Positions 50,289 through 58,974 of a stretch of DNA of 64,000 nucleotides are shown here, in pieces. A program made the position numbers and the translations under genes. Below the pieces are notes generated by a model. That model had not been told where the DNA came from and searched no databases. It worked only from the letters and a program-made list of their open reading frames with translations. The first letter of the stretch is position 1. Each line of letters opens with the position of its first letter. The stretch is from Saccharopolyspora spinosa NRRL 18395 (GTDB taxonomy: Bacteria; Actinomycetota; Actinomycetes; Mycobacteriales; Pseudonocardiaceae), in assembly GCF_000194155.1 (NCBI RefSeq), contig NZ_GL877880.1, positions 7,030 through 71,029 of the forward strand, given 5' to 3'.

Positions 50289-51881
50289 TCAGGGCCGCTG
50301 CAGCGCGTCGGCCGCGCCGTAGCTGCTCGGCAGCACCGGTTCGGCCGGTCCCGCGACACCGCGTTCTGCCTGGTTGAGACCCTCCAGCAGGTATTTGCCG
50401 ATACGGGAGTCCTCCGGCAGCGGGATCGGGTAGTCGCCGTCGAAGCAGGCCGCGCACAGCCTGGTGCGGGGCTGCTCGGTCGCGGCGACCAGGCTGTCCA
50501 GCGACACGTGGCCGAGGCTGTCCGCGCCAATCGAGCGGCGTACCCCGTCCGTGTCCAAGCCGTTGGCGATCAGCTCGGCGCGGGAGGCGAAGTCGATGCC
50601 GTAGAAGCACGGCCACTTCACCGGCGGCGAGGCGATCCGGACGTGCACCTCGATCGCGCCGGCCTCGCGCAGCATCCGGACCAGGGCGCGCTGGGTGTTG
50701 CCACGGACGATCGAGTCGTCCACCACGACCAGGCGCTTGCCGCGGATCACCTCGCGCAGCGGGTTCAGCTTCAGCCGGATGCCGAGCTGGCGGATCGTCT
50801 GCGACGGCTGGATGAAGGTCCGGCCGACGTAGGAGTTCTTGACCAGGCCGTTGCCGTAAGGGATGCCGGAGGCCTGGGCGTAGCCGATCGCGGCGGGCGT
50901 GCCCGATTCCGGAACGGGGATCACCAGGTCGGCGTCCACCGGGTGTTCCTTGGCGAGCCGGCGGCCGATCTCCACGCGGGTGCCGTGCACCGAGCGGCCC
51001 GAGATCGTGGTGTCCGGGCGGGCCAGGTAGACGTACTCGAAGACGCAGCCCTTGGGCTTCGGGCTGGCGAAGTGCTGGGAGCGCAGTCCGTCGCCGTCGA
51101 TGGCCAGCAGCTCGCCGGGCTCGACCTCGCGGACGAACGACGCGCCGACGATGTCCAGCGCGGCCGTCTCGCTGGCCACCACCCAGCCGCGTTCCAGCCG
51201 GCCGAGCACCAGTGGGCGCACGCCGTGCGGATCGCGCACCGCGTAGAGGGTCTGCTCGTCGCAGAAGACCATCGAGAAAGCGCCGCGCACCGTGGGGAAG
51301 AGTTCCATCGCGGCCTGTTCGAGGCCCTTGTCGGCGGCGTGCGCCGCAAGCAGGCCGGTCACCAGGTCGGAGTCGCTGGTGGCGCGCTCGCAGCCGTTGG
51401 CAGGCGAAGACGCGTTGGCCGTGGTGTCGGCGCCCTCCGCGGCGAGGCGGTCCAGCAGTTCCGCCGTGTTGACCAGGTTGCCGTTGTGGCCCAGGGCCAC
51501 CACGCTGCCGGTGGCCGTGGTGCGGAATGTCGGCTGGGCGTTCTCCCAACTGCCGCCGCCAGTGGTCGAGTACCGGGCGTGCCCGACGGCGACGTGGCCG
51601 CGCAGCGACGCCAGGGTCTGCTCGGTGAACACCTGGCTGACCAGGCCTAGATCCTTGTATACGAGCACCTGCGAGCCGTCGCCGACAGCGATGCCGGCGG
51701 CTTCCTGGCCGCGGTGCTGGAGGGCGAAGATGCCGTAGAAGCTCAGCTTCGCGACTTCCTCGCCGGGAGCCCAAACACCGAAGACGCCGCATTCCTCGCG
51801 GGGTATGTCGCGTTCGAGAGCAGAGCCGGAGAGGTCTGTAGGGGAACTTGCGTTAGCCGGTTCAGGCCGGTCGGTGACCAC
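50289..51881 (-). CDS. purF: Amidophosphoribosyltransferase
   Basis: The 530-residue enzyme makes phosphoribosylamine from PRPP and glutamine, the committed step of purine synthesis. A propeptide of about 30 residues precedes REECGVFGVW, whose Cys becomes the N-terminal nucleophile after cleavage. GHARYSTTGGGSWENAQP and GHNGNLVN form the glutaminase site; RLVVVDDSIVRGNT is the PRPP loop. Four cysteines (CVFEY, CFYGIDF, LCAACF) match the [4Fe-4S] type of PurF. It starts the purF-purM operon. Confidence 0.96.
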   Translation of the reverse strand: MVTDRPEPANASSPTDLSGSALERDIPREECGVFGVWAPGEEVAKLSFYGIFALQHRGQEAAGIAVGDGSQVLVYKDLGLVSQVFTEQTLASLRGHVAVGHARYSTTGGGSWENAQPTFRTTATGSVVALGHNGNLVNTAELLDRLAAEGADTTANASSPANGCERATSDSDLVTGLLAAHAADKGLEQAAMELFPTVRGAFSMVFCDEQTLYAVRDPHGVRPLVLGRLERGWVVASETAALDIVGASFVREVEPGELLAIDGDGLRSQHFASPKPKGCVFEYVYLARPDTTISGRSVHGTRVEIGRRLAKEHPVDADLVIPVPESGTPAAIGYAQASGIPYGNGLVKNSYVGRTFIQPSQTIRQLGIRLKLNPLREVIRGKRLVVVDDSIVRGNTQRALVRMLREAGAIEVHVRIASPPVKWPCFYGIDFASRAELIANGLDTDGVRRSIGADSLGHVSLDSLVAATEQPRTRLCAACFDGDYPIPLPEDSRIGKYLLEGLNQAERGVAGPAEPVLPSSYGAADALQRP

Positions 51882-51910
51882 CGAGAACTCCCTGAAGGAC
51901 GGAGCCGGAG

Positions 51911-51926
51911 TTACACCTCAGTGTAA
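51911..51926. promoter_or_regulatory. Inverted repeat in the purF promoter
   Basis: TTACAC-CTCA-GTGTAA is a perfect 6+4+6 palindrome 30 bp before the purF start. On the minus strand it contains the -10-like TACACT, so a bound repressor would block transcription. The regulator is unknown. Confidence 0.45.
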
Positions 51927-51959
51927 GGCTCCCGTGTCCAAGATTTTTCTTCCGGTCAG

Positions 51960-52270
51960 TTGAGCCTGGTCACAGCATCTCTGTTTGTCCAGCTGGTCCA
52001 CACGGTCCCCGCATTCGACGCAGGTAACGACCACCAGATTCAGGAGCGCAGCTCACGGCGTCGCGCGTCGGCTGACCGGCGTACCAAGCAGGCCATGCGG
52101 GCTGTCAGGCGGCGCACCGAACGCGCCAGGCGGCGGGCCCACCAGCTGGTCGATCATTGGACGCAGACCGGCTACCGGAAGTTGATCTTGCTCGGGATTC
52201 TCCGGCTTGGGAGGGGCTCGGTGAGCGTGGGTGGGCTACCGGGAGTAGGTCTGGCGCGGTGTGCGGCCGC
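51960..52270. other. Gene-poor stretch upstream of purF
   Basis: A plus-strand frame across 52000-52240 reads RRTKQAMRAVRRRTERARRR and onward with moderate GC3 bias, but has no ribosome binding site and runs into the antisense of the VOC gene. It may be a decayed basic protein. No other feature is seen. Confidence 0.3.
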
Positions 52271-52273
52271 CGA

Positions 52274-52660
52274 TCAGGGGCAGCGGCTCGCGAGGACGCA
52301 GAACTCGTTCCCCTCCGGGTCGGCAAGTACGACCCAGCTCACATCGCCCTGGCCGACGTCGGCGTGTCGAGCACCTAGGTCGAGCAGGCGACGGACCTCT
52401 TCGTCCTGCTCCCTGTCGGTTGGATTGACGTCGATGTGGAGCCTGTTCTTGATGGTCTTGCCCTCGGGCACGCGCGCGAATGTCAACGTCGGTGGCACTG
52501 GGCCAAGGCGGTTCTTGCCCTCAGGCACCATAGGGGAGCCAATTGTGACAATTCCGTCGTCTTCGTCTTGCACCTCGTAGCCAAGGACGGCGCACCAGAA
52601 CCGGGCGAGACCGTTGGGATCGGCACAGGCGATCGCAAGCTCGGTGAACTTACTGGCCAT
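52274..52660 (-). CDS. VOC-family (glyoxalase-like) protein
   Basis: The 128-residue protein MASKFTELAIACADPNGLAR has the VOC beta-alpha-beta pattern: RFWCAVLGYEV, RLHIDVNPTDREQDEEVRRL, LADPEGNEFCVLAS. The usual first metal ligand His is replaced (ELAIACAD), whereas HIDV and the C-terminal EFCVL retain possible ligands. Such proteins are often resistance or unknown glyoxalase-like factors. Start 52660 is set at the domain boundary; AGGTCCTGAC precedes it. Confidence 0.82.
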   Translation of the reverse strand: MASKFTELAIACADPNGLARFWCAVLGYEVQDEDDGIVTIGSPMVPEGKNRLGPVPPTLTFARVPEGKTIKNRLHIDVNPTDREQDEEVRRLLDLGARHADVGQGDVSWVVLADPEGNEFCVLASRCP

Positions 52661-52689
52661 GTCAGGACCTCCCAGTCCAGTAGCGCGTC

Positions 52690-52955
52690 CGCCAAGGGCC
52701 ACACGCTAGTCGCAGTGTTCGACGGCGAGGCCGTTGCCGTCGCCGATGGCGGCGACGCGGTAGCGATGTTCGTAAGGGGGAGGAGGACCACGAGCACGAG
52801 CGTCCCGGCTGGTTGATGGAGAACGAGGACGTCTTCACCAACGACATGGAAAAGACCGCACCCCCGGTCTTCGGAGACTGGTCCAACGACGGATGCCGAA
52901 CAGAGGCTCCCAAATTTGCCCAAATTTGCGAGCCTCCACCACACCCCGCCTGGCG
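52690..52955 (+). pseudogene. Gene fragments without starts
   Basis: Two overlapping plus-strand stretches look coding but are fragmentary. One is VAVFDGEAVAVADGGDAVAM, ending at 52816; the other is EEDHEHERPGWLMENEDVF, continuing FTNDMEKTAPPVFGDW to about 52900. The frames differ, and neither has a start or ribosome binding site. They look like debris of small XRE-associated proteins. Confidence 0.35.
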
Positions 52956-52958
52956 CGC

Positions 52959-53234
52959 CTAACTCGAAGCTAGGCGGTGGCGGCCAACGTATTCCTCGGT
53001 CGGCCACTCGATGGGCTCCGGCGGTTGACGGGCAGGCGGCTCGGGATGCGGGGTTGCGACCGATATCGCATCGACGAGTTGCCACACCATCACCGCCCCT
53101 GGACCGGGGTGGGCATGCTGACCATTCCCGCTGCGCAACGGCAGTAGTGCGGATATTGCGAATACCGCTGCAACGAAGCCCAGAAAAACCAGCAGGTTGC
53201 CCGGCTCGTGCACGATGGCAAGGACGGTTGTCAT
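52959..53234 (-). CDS. Small membrane protein, 91 aa
   Basis: Starting at ATG 53234, MTTVLAIVHEPGNLLVFLGF and FVAAVFAISALLPL form one membrane helix (residues 12-34). A His/Pro-rich soluble tail follows (ATPHPEPPARQPPEPIEWP). The start overlaps the stop of a 29-codon upstream ORF (TGATG). Such genes neighbour XRE/DUF397 modules; the family was not recognised. Confidence 0.55.
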   Translation of the reverse strand: MTTVLAIVHEPGNLLVFLGFVAAVFAISALLPLRSGNGQHAHPGPGAVMVWQLVDAISVATPHPEPPARQPPEPIEWPTEEYVGRHRLASS

Positions 53235-53323
53235 CACTGCGCACCTGCCTCTCGTGCCGCCGCATCGCGGCGAGCCCGGGCCTCGTCCCAGCAAGCAGCG
53301 CAGGTCGGGGAGAGCCATGTCAT
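53234..53323 (-). CDS. Possible 29-aa CxxC micro-protein
   Basis: MTWLSPTCAACWDEARARRD plus AAAREAGAQ is read in the frame whose TGA overlaps the next ATG. The TCAACW motif (CxxC) could bind zinc. AAGGAG lies 12 bp upstream. An alternative frame from ATG 53327 is in frame with the following membrane gene, so the two might instead be one longer protein. Confidence 0.4.
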   Translation of the reverse strand: MTWLSPTCAACWDEARARRDAAAREAGAQ

Positions 53324-53511
53324 GCATCGCTTCTCCTTGCTACTGAAGGGGAACGCGGTGGCCCCGGGTCGGGGGAAGGGGAAGCGCCGGGGCCACCGCC
53401 ACGCGGTGACGCAATGTGCTGATAACGTCACCGACAGCAGCGACGCTAGCGAAACTTGCGGTTATATAGCCAGCTCGTAAACCCAAAGGTGTGATCAGAA
53501 GGAGTCCGAGC

Positions 53512-54378
53512 ATGCCGCCAATCTCCCCGACAGTCGCCAACTGGGCGCTGGGGCGTCGCCTTCGGGAAATTCGCGAGGAAGCCGGGCTGACCAGCGGCGC
53601 AGCATCCAAGTTCATCGGCGTGACCTCTGCATACCTGTCCGAGGCCGAGCACGGCAAGAAGACGCTCGTCCCAGAGAAGCTGGACACTCTCATGGCGGAG
53701 TACAACGTCGAGGACGCTGAGGCTCAGGAACTTCGAACTCTGCGGGAGCAAGCGGTCCAGCGTGGCTGGTGGGCCAAGTACTCCGGCATCTTCGGCAATG
53801 ACCTGCTGCGCTTCTTCGGCTTCGAGCACGGCGCTGAAGCGGTGCACGCCTACGACAGTGGCCTCATGAACGGTCTGCTGCAGACCGAGGACTACGCACG
53901 AGCGATCAGCGACACAAGCACCGGAAATCTCCGGATGGCAGAAGTTGATCGCCGAATCGCCTGCCGGATGAACAGACAGCTGAGGCTTACCCGGGACGAC
54001 CCGCTCCGATTCAACGCCGTCATGTCAGAAGCCGTGCTGCACCAGGAAATCGGCGGGCCGAAGGTGCTCAAGGCTCAACTTGAGCACCTCCTTGCCCTCA
54101 TCGACGGTCTGCCCGACACCCTGGATTTGCGCATCGTCCCGTTCTCGTCGAGAGGACACGAGGCGTTGGGCGGCTCCGCGTTCTATCTCATGACCTTCCC
54201 GAACGGCCGGTTGCCCACCGTGCTCTGGCAGGAGACTGTGACGTCAACCCACCTGATCATCGATCCCATGACCGTCCGGGAATACTCCATCGCCCACACG
54301 GCCGCTACCCAGGCAGCGCTCAACCGCGAGGATTCCCGTGCACTCATCAAGAAGATCTCGACAGAGCTGCCACGATAG
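53512..54378 (+). CDS. XRE-family regulator with DUF5753 domain
   Basis: The 288-residue protein has an N-terminal helix-turn-helix (TSGAASKFIGVTSAYLSEAE) and a DUF5753 domain (RGWWAKYSGIFGNDLLRFFG, LMNGLLQTEDYARAI, VLHQEIGG, LDLRIVPFSSRG). ATG 53512 follows AAGGAG with ideal spacing. It is followed 13 bp later by a DUF397 gene. Its TTA-poor, slightly lower-GC coding sequence fits a mobile accessory module. Confidence 0.88.
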   Translation: MPPISPTVANWALGRRLREIREEAGLTSGAASKFIGVTSAYLSEAEHGKKTLVPEKLDTLMAEYNVEDAEAQELRTLREQAVQRGWWAKYSGIFGNDLLRFFGFEHGAEAVHAYDSGLMNGLLQTEDYARAISDTSTGNLRMAEVDRRIACRMNRQLRLTRDDPLRFNAVMSEAVLHQEIGGPKVLKAQLEHLLALIDGLPDTLDLRIVPFSSRGHEALGGSAFYLMTFPNGRLPTVLWQETVTSTHLIIDPMTVREYSIAHTAATQAALNREDSRALIKKISTELPR

Positions 54379-54391
54379 CTACAGTTAGAAG

Positions 54392-54595
54392 ATGAGCATT
54401 TTCCACGCCTACCAGCGCTTGAGCGACGCACGCTGGCGAAAGTCCCGTCGTAGCGCCAGCAACGCCCACTGTGTGGAGGTCGCGGTGATGACGCGAGCGG
54501 TCGGCGTGCGAGACACGAAGGACCGCGACGGGGGCATGCTCCTGTTCACCCCCGAGCAGTGGACATCGTTCACCGCACGCCTGAAGCAGGGCTGA
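54392..54595 (+). CDS. DUF397 protein, 67 aa
   Basis: WRKSRRSASNAHCVEVAV and VGVRDTKDRDGGMLLFTPEQ are the DUF397 landmarks. It is partner to the XRE/DUF5753 gene just upstream, as at 5836-6877 but with the pair in the order regulator then DUF397 on the plus strand. It ends 106 bp before the convergent enoyl-CoA hydratase gene. Confidence 0.87.
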   Translation: MSIFHAYQRLSDARWRKSRRSASNAHCVEVAVMTRAVGVRDTKDRDGGMLLFTPEQWTSFTARLKQG

Positions 54596-54700
54596 GGGGT
54601 CATGTCCTTCGCACGGTCAACGCCGGTTAAGGCAGGACCTAGCGGCCGAGGCGGCCTTGATAGTTCGATCACTAACACCAACTTCACGGAATCAGTCATC

Positions 54701-55498
54701 TCAGTTGGAGTGGGGCTTGGTGCCGTGGCGGGACGGGAAGTCCGGTGGGCGGCGTTCGGCGAAGGCGCTGAGGCCTTCGCGGGCGTCGGGTGAGGTGAAG
54801 GCCTTCTGGCCGTAGCGGGCTTCGCTGTGGAATGCCTGGTCCTGCGGGAGGTCGCCGAGGCGAAGGACGGCCTCCTTGATCGTCGCGAGCGCGGTACCGC
54901 TCTTGCCCACCAGCCGGTGAGCGCGGTCGAGCGCGGCCTCGAGCAGCTGCGGCGCGGGGACGACGTCGTTGAGCAGGCCGTACCGCAGAGCTTGGGTAGC
55001 CGGGATCCGGTCACCGTGGAGCATCAGCTCCATCGCCCAGACGTACGGGATCTGCCGCGTCAGCCTGGTGAGCGTGCCGCCGGCGGGCACGACGCCGACG
55101 CCGCTTTCGGGTAGCCCGAACTCGGCGGTGTCGGCACTGATGCGGATGTCGGTGGACAGCATGATCTCGAACCCGCCGCCGAGGCACAGGCCGTTGATGG
55201 CGGCGATCACCGGCTTGAACAGCGTGGTGTGCTTCTGGTGGGCGGCATCCCATGCCGAGATGTCGAAACGGCCTTCGGACAGGGCGGGGATGGACTCGGT
55301 GAGGTCGGCGCCGACGCAGAAGGCTCGGTCCCCGCTGCCGGTGAGGATCGCGACGGCGAGCGAGTCGTCGTCGCGAACCTCGGCGAAGGCCGCACCGAGT
55401 TCTTCGTACATCGCGAGTGTGAGTGCGTTGAGCTTGTCCGGACGGTTGAACCGGATGATCGCGACCGCGCCATCGCGCTCGAGGGCGATGCCGCTCAT
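54701..55498 (-). CDS. Enoyl-CoA hydratase/isomerase
   Basis: The 265-residue crotonase-fold protein has the oxyanion-hole segments GDRAFCVGADLTE and AAINGLCLGGGFEIMLSTDI and the substrate-site strip AEFGLPESGVGVVPAGGTL. The first catalytic Glu region reads FGLPES and the second VVPAGG, so an intact hydratase activity is likely but not certain. It is the last gene of the HyuA-HyuB-CoA-transferase operon and overlaps the upstream gene by one base. It may hydrate or dehydrate a branched acyl-CoA such as methylglutaconyl-CoA. Confidence 0.85.
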   Translation of the reverse strand: MSGIALERDGAVAIIRFNRPDKLNALTLAMYEELGAAFAEVRDDDSLAVAILTGSGDRAFCVGADLTESIPALSEGRFDISAWDAAHQKHTTLFKPVIAAINGLCLGGGFEIMLSTDIRISADTAEFGLPESGVGVVPAGGTLTRLTRQIPYVWAMELMLHGDRIPATQALRYGLLNDVVPAPQLLEAALDRAHRLVGKSGTALATIKEAVLRLGDLPQDQAFHSEARYGQKAFTSPDAREGLSAFAERRPPDFPSRHGTKPHSN

Positions 55499-56772
55499 CA
55501 GATCACCCCCTTCTCGCGCAGCTCGGCGATGCGCTCGTCGTCGAGATCGGCGAGTGCCCGCAGGACCGTGTCGGCGTGCTCACCGATCTTCGGCGCGAGC
55601 CCACGCGGCTGGGTGGGCGTGCCGGCGAGCTTGATCGGCGAGCCGAACATGCGCAGCTGCCCGAACTCGGGGTACTCGACGTCGACGATCATGTCGCGCG
55701 CGACGATCTGCGGGTCCTCGACGACCTCACCGATGTTCTTGATCGCGCTCAACGGCACGGCGTCGCCGACGATCTCCTCCAACTCGGACTTAGTCTTGTC
55801 CGCGAACCACTTCTGCAGCAGCGTCCGGACCCGTCGTTCGTAGACCTCGGGTACGAATCGCTTGGTCATGGTGTCGATTTCGGGGTCGTCCGCAAGCTCG
55901 GGCTGTCCGAACAGGTGGCAGGACAAGCGCCAGAACTTGTCGGTATAGCCGCCGAAGAACACGAACCCGTCCTTGCACGGGTAGAGCTCGTAGGGCTTGA
56001 CGAAGGGATGTTCGTTGCCCAGCGGTCCGGGGACCTTGCCGTCGACGGTGTAGGAAACGACAGCGTTCTCCGTGAGGCTGAGCACCGAGTCCTGTTGGGA
56101 CACATCGACCAGCTGTCCCTCGCCTGCCTTTTCGGCGTGCCGCAGTGCGGCCAGGGTGCCGATGACGGCGTACAGCGTCGCGGACAGGTCGCCAATGATG
56201 GTGCCGACGCGGGCGGGGGGCCGGTCCTGGAATCCGTTCATCGACCACAGGCCGCCGGTGGCCTGCGCGTTGTTGTCGTAAGCGGGCCGGCGCCGGTACG
56301 GTCCGGTCTGGCCGTAGCCGGAGATCGCCGTGTACACCAGGCGCGGGTTCTCCCCGCGCAGCACGTCGTAGCCGACGCCGAGCTTGTCCATCGTGCCCGG
56401 CCGGAAGTTCTCGACCAGGACGTCGGCGCGCCGCGCCAGCTTCTTGAGCAGGTCCTTACCGTCCTCAGTGGATAGATCGATGGTGAGGCCGAACTTGTTC
56501 CGGTTGTACTGCGCGAAGAACGCGCTGAACTCCTCGTCCGGTCCGCCCGGCTCACCGGACGAGGAGGTCAGCTTCGGCGGGAAGTCCCGGGTGTAGTCCG
56601 GTTCCTTCGGGTTCTCGATCTTGATCACGGTCGCGCCGAGGTCGGCCAGCAGCATCGAGCAGAACGGGCCCGCCACCACCCGGGTGATGTCCAGGACCAC
56701 GATGCCGCGCAGCGCGCCCCGAGACAGCCCGCCAGGCAGCATGCCCACGATCGTGTCGTCGTTGATGGTCAT
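55498..56772 (-). CDS. Family III CoA-transferase (CaiB/BaiF type)
   Basis: The 424-residue protein has VLDITRVVAGPFCSMLLADL, GATVIKIENPKEPDYTRDFP, NRNKFGLTIDLSTEDGKDLL and NFRPGTMDKLGVGYD, the hallmarks of this family. The catalytic Asp lies in the segment around YDNNAQATGG. Such enzymes move CoA from an acyl-CoA (often succinyl-CoA) to an organic acid. ATG 56772 is the start. With HMG-CoA reductase nearby, an HMG or glutarate-type acid is a plausible acceptor. Confidence 0.88.
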   Translation of the reverse strand: MTINDDTIVGMLPGGLSRGALRGIVVLDITRVVAGPFCSMLLADLGATVIKIENPKEPDYTRDFPPKLTSSSGEPGGPDEEFSAFFAQYNRNKFGLTIDLSTEDGKDLLKKLARRADVLVENFRPGTMDKLGVGYDVLRGENPRLVYTAISGYGQTGPYRRRPAYDNNAQATGGLWSMNGFQDRPPARVGTIIGDLSATLYAVIGTLAALRHAEKAGEGQLVDVSQQDSVLSLTENAVVSYTVDGKVPGPLGNEHPFVKPYELYPCKDGFVFFGGYTDKFWRLSCHLFGQPELADDPEIDTMTKRFVPEVYERRVRTLLQKWFADKTKSELEEIVGDAVPLSAIKNIGEVVEDPQIVARDMIVDVEYPEFGQLRMFGSPIKLAGTPTQPRGLAPKIGEHADTVLRALADLDDERIAELREKGVI

Positions 56773-56798
56773 GTTCGTCCCTGTCCGTAGGTGACTAG

Positions 56799-58949
56799 TC
56801 AGCTCGTGGCCGCAGCCACCCGAACGCGGGCCTCCAGGAGGGTGCCGCACGAGGGACTGTAGAACTCGTCGATCAGCACGCGGCGGCCCTCGGTGCGCGG
56901 GCGGACGCGGACTCCGTACCCGGCCAGCCGCTCGGCGGCGACGTAGGTGACCTTCCGCGCCTCGCCGCGCCAGTCTTCGCCGGTGCCCAGGCGGGCGCCG
57001 CTGGCGGGCACGTACCAGCCGCCGGCGTCGCGGCGTGGCGCCGAAGACCCGGCCGGCGAGTTCGGCGGGACCTGCTGGGCGGGGGTGCTGCCGAGGCGTT
57101 CCTGGCGCATCTCGGTGCGGGCTCGCCGGGTGGCGGCCTCGTCGACGGTGCCATCGGTGACGATCACGCCGTAGGTGCGCTGCGCGGTCTCGCCGGTCAC
57201 GTAGCCGTCGCGGACGTCCGCGGCGACGAGCTGCGGGGCGCGCAGCAGCGGGTCGCCGTAGCCGCCTCCGCCGGCGATCCACTGCACGAACACGTCTCCG
57301 GCGCGGACCATGACCGACTGCTGGTTGATCTCCAGCAACTCCCGGTCCGCCACGCTCAGCGTGTCCGGGGCGGGCACCAGGCCATCGGCGAGCAGCCGGG
57401 CGACATCGGTCTGGCGCCAGACCTCGTGGCCGCTGCCGCCGCCGGGCAAGCCGCCGCCGAAACCGTCGGCGACGACCTGGGCGTTCGGGGCGAACACCGT
57501 CTGCGTGACCTCCCCGGCGCCGTGCAGCGTCCACGCGAAGCGCAGGCCCAGCCCGCCGCGGTGGGCGCCGTGCCCGGCGCTTTCGGTGTTGAGCTGCTTC
57601 CACAGGTAGAGCACCGGGTACAGCATCTCGTTCATCTCGACGTCGGGCAGCATGTTGTTGACCTGCGTCATCATCCCCGCACAGTCGAGCCCGTCGCGGT
57701 CCGGCTGGGCGCCGGCCCCCATGCCACCGCCGTCCATGTTGAACAGCACGAAGTACTCGCCGTCATCGGTGGTGCCCGCGGAGATCCCGCCGGTCCACGA
57801 GTCGCCCCACACGCCCTGGGTCCGGTCGCGGATGGTGTCGTCGTCGCTGCGACGGCAGGCGTCGTTCATCAGCTTCGTGACGACGCGGCTGACCCGGGCG
57901 CCGGTGGTGAGGTGCCCGTTGCTGATCGGTGCCGGGGGCCGGGGATTCACGATCGACCCGGGTTCGGCGACGATGTCGAACGCGGTCATGACGCCTTCGT
58001 TGAACGGGACGTCCCAGGCGAGGATCGGCACGATGGCGGTCGCCACGCTGCCGACCAGCGCACCGTAGCTGCAGTTGACGAAACCGTCGGTCTGCTCGCT
58101 GGAGCCGGTGAAGTCGAAGGTGATCTGGTCGTCGCGTTTGGTCATGGTGCACGCGACGCGGTACAACTCGTCGACGTGTCCGTTGTGCTCGGTCCACTCC
58201 TCGGCGGTGTAGGTTCCGTCGGGGATGCGGGCAATCCGGTCGCGCACGACCTGCTCGGCCAGCTCGAACGACAGCCTCGTGTAGTCGCGGAACCGCTCGA
58301 GCCCGAACTCCTCGATCGTGCTCAGCAGACGCCGGATGCCGGTGTTGTTGCTCGCCACCAGGCTGCGCACGTCGTTCCAGAACAGCGCGGGCACGCGGAC
58401 GTTGTTGAGCAGGATCCGGCGCACCCACTCCACGGGCTCGCCCCGCTCGAAGATCTTGACGCCGGGCGGCAGCCGCAGCGCCTCGGCGTAGCAGTCGTGG
58501 GCGCCAGGCGCGAACCCGCCAGGCGTCATGCCACCGACGTCGACCAGGTGCGCTTGCGACTGAGCCCAGCCGATCAGCTCGTCGCCGTGGAAGATCGGCG
58601 AGATCACGTTGGTGTCCGGCGGGTGGCTCGCGCCTGCGGTGTGCGGGTCGTTGCAGATGAACGCGTCGCCGGGCGCGAGCGGCTCGCCCTCGATCGCCTT
58701 GACCAGGTTCTGCACAGCGACGCTGCCAGAGCCGATGTGGAACTGGACGTAGTCCGAGTAGGCGTAGATGCGGCCGGTGGGGTCGAACAGCGCGGTGTTG
58801 AAGTCACCGGCCTCGGTGATCACCGGGGAGCCCGACGAGCGGATCATCGCGATGCCCATTTCCTCCACAATGGAGTCCAGGCGCATGCGGATCACTTCGA
58901 GGGTGACGGGGTCGAACCCGCCGGGCAGCGTGCGCGGGGTGCTGGTCAT
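56799..58949 (-). CDS. Hydantoinase B/oxoprolinase-family subunit
   Basis: The 716-residue protein starts DPVTLEVIRMRLDSIVEEMG and shows FNTALFDPTGRIYAYSDYVQ, APGDAFICNDPHTAGASHPP and the glycine-rich GGGGYGDP near the C-terminus, as in HyuB and carboxylase alpha subunits. It pairs with HyuA to form an ATP-dependent enzyme acting on hydantoins, 5-oxoproline, or ketones (acetone/acetophenone carboxylase types). A C-terminal extension of about 130 residues past the GGGG motif is unusual. ATG 58949 is preceded by AAAGGAGAC. Confidence 0.9.
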   Translation of the reverse strand: MTSTPRTLPGGFDPVTLEVIRMRLDSIVEEMGIAMIRSSGSPVITEAGDFNTALFDPTGRIYAYSDYVQFHIGSGSVAVQNLVKAIEGEPLAPGDAFICNDPHTAGASHPPDTNVISPIFHGDELIGWAQSQAHLVDVGGMTPGGFAPGAHDCYAEALRLPPGVKIFERGEPVEWVRRILLNNVRVPALFWNDVRSLVASNNTGIRRLLSTIEEFGLERFRDYTRLSFELAEQVVRDRIARIPDGTYTAEEWTEHNGHVDELYRVACTMTKRDDQITFDFTGSSEQTDGFVNCSYGALVGSVATAIVPILAWDVPFNEGVMTAFDIVAEPGSIVNPRPPAPISNGHLTTGARVSRVVTKLMNDACRRSDDDTIRDRTQGVWGDSWTGGISAGTTDDGEYFVLFNMDGGGMGAGAQPDRDGLDCAGMMTQVNNMLPDVEMNEMLYPVLYLWKQLNTESAGHGAHRGGLGLRFAWTLHGAGEVTQTVFAPNAQVVADGFGGGLPGGGSGHEVWRQTDVARLLADGLVPAPDTLSVADRELLEINQQSVMVRAGDVFVQWIAGGGGYGDPLLRAPQLVAADVRDGYVTGETAQRTYGVIVTDGTVDEAATRRARTEMRQERLGSTPAQQVPPNSPAGSSAPRRDAGGWYVPASGARLGTGEDWRGEARKVTYVAAERLAGYGVRVRPRTEGRRVLIDEFYSPSCGTLLEARVRVAAATS

Positions 58950-58974
58950 GGTCGTCTCCTTTGACGGGCGGGGG

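Noticed and set aside
55498..57603. N-terminal extension of the CoA-transferase to 57603
   Set aside because: The upstream part overlaps the HyuB gene in another frame and is not family sequence; the start is 56772.
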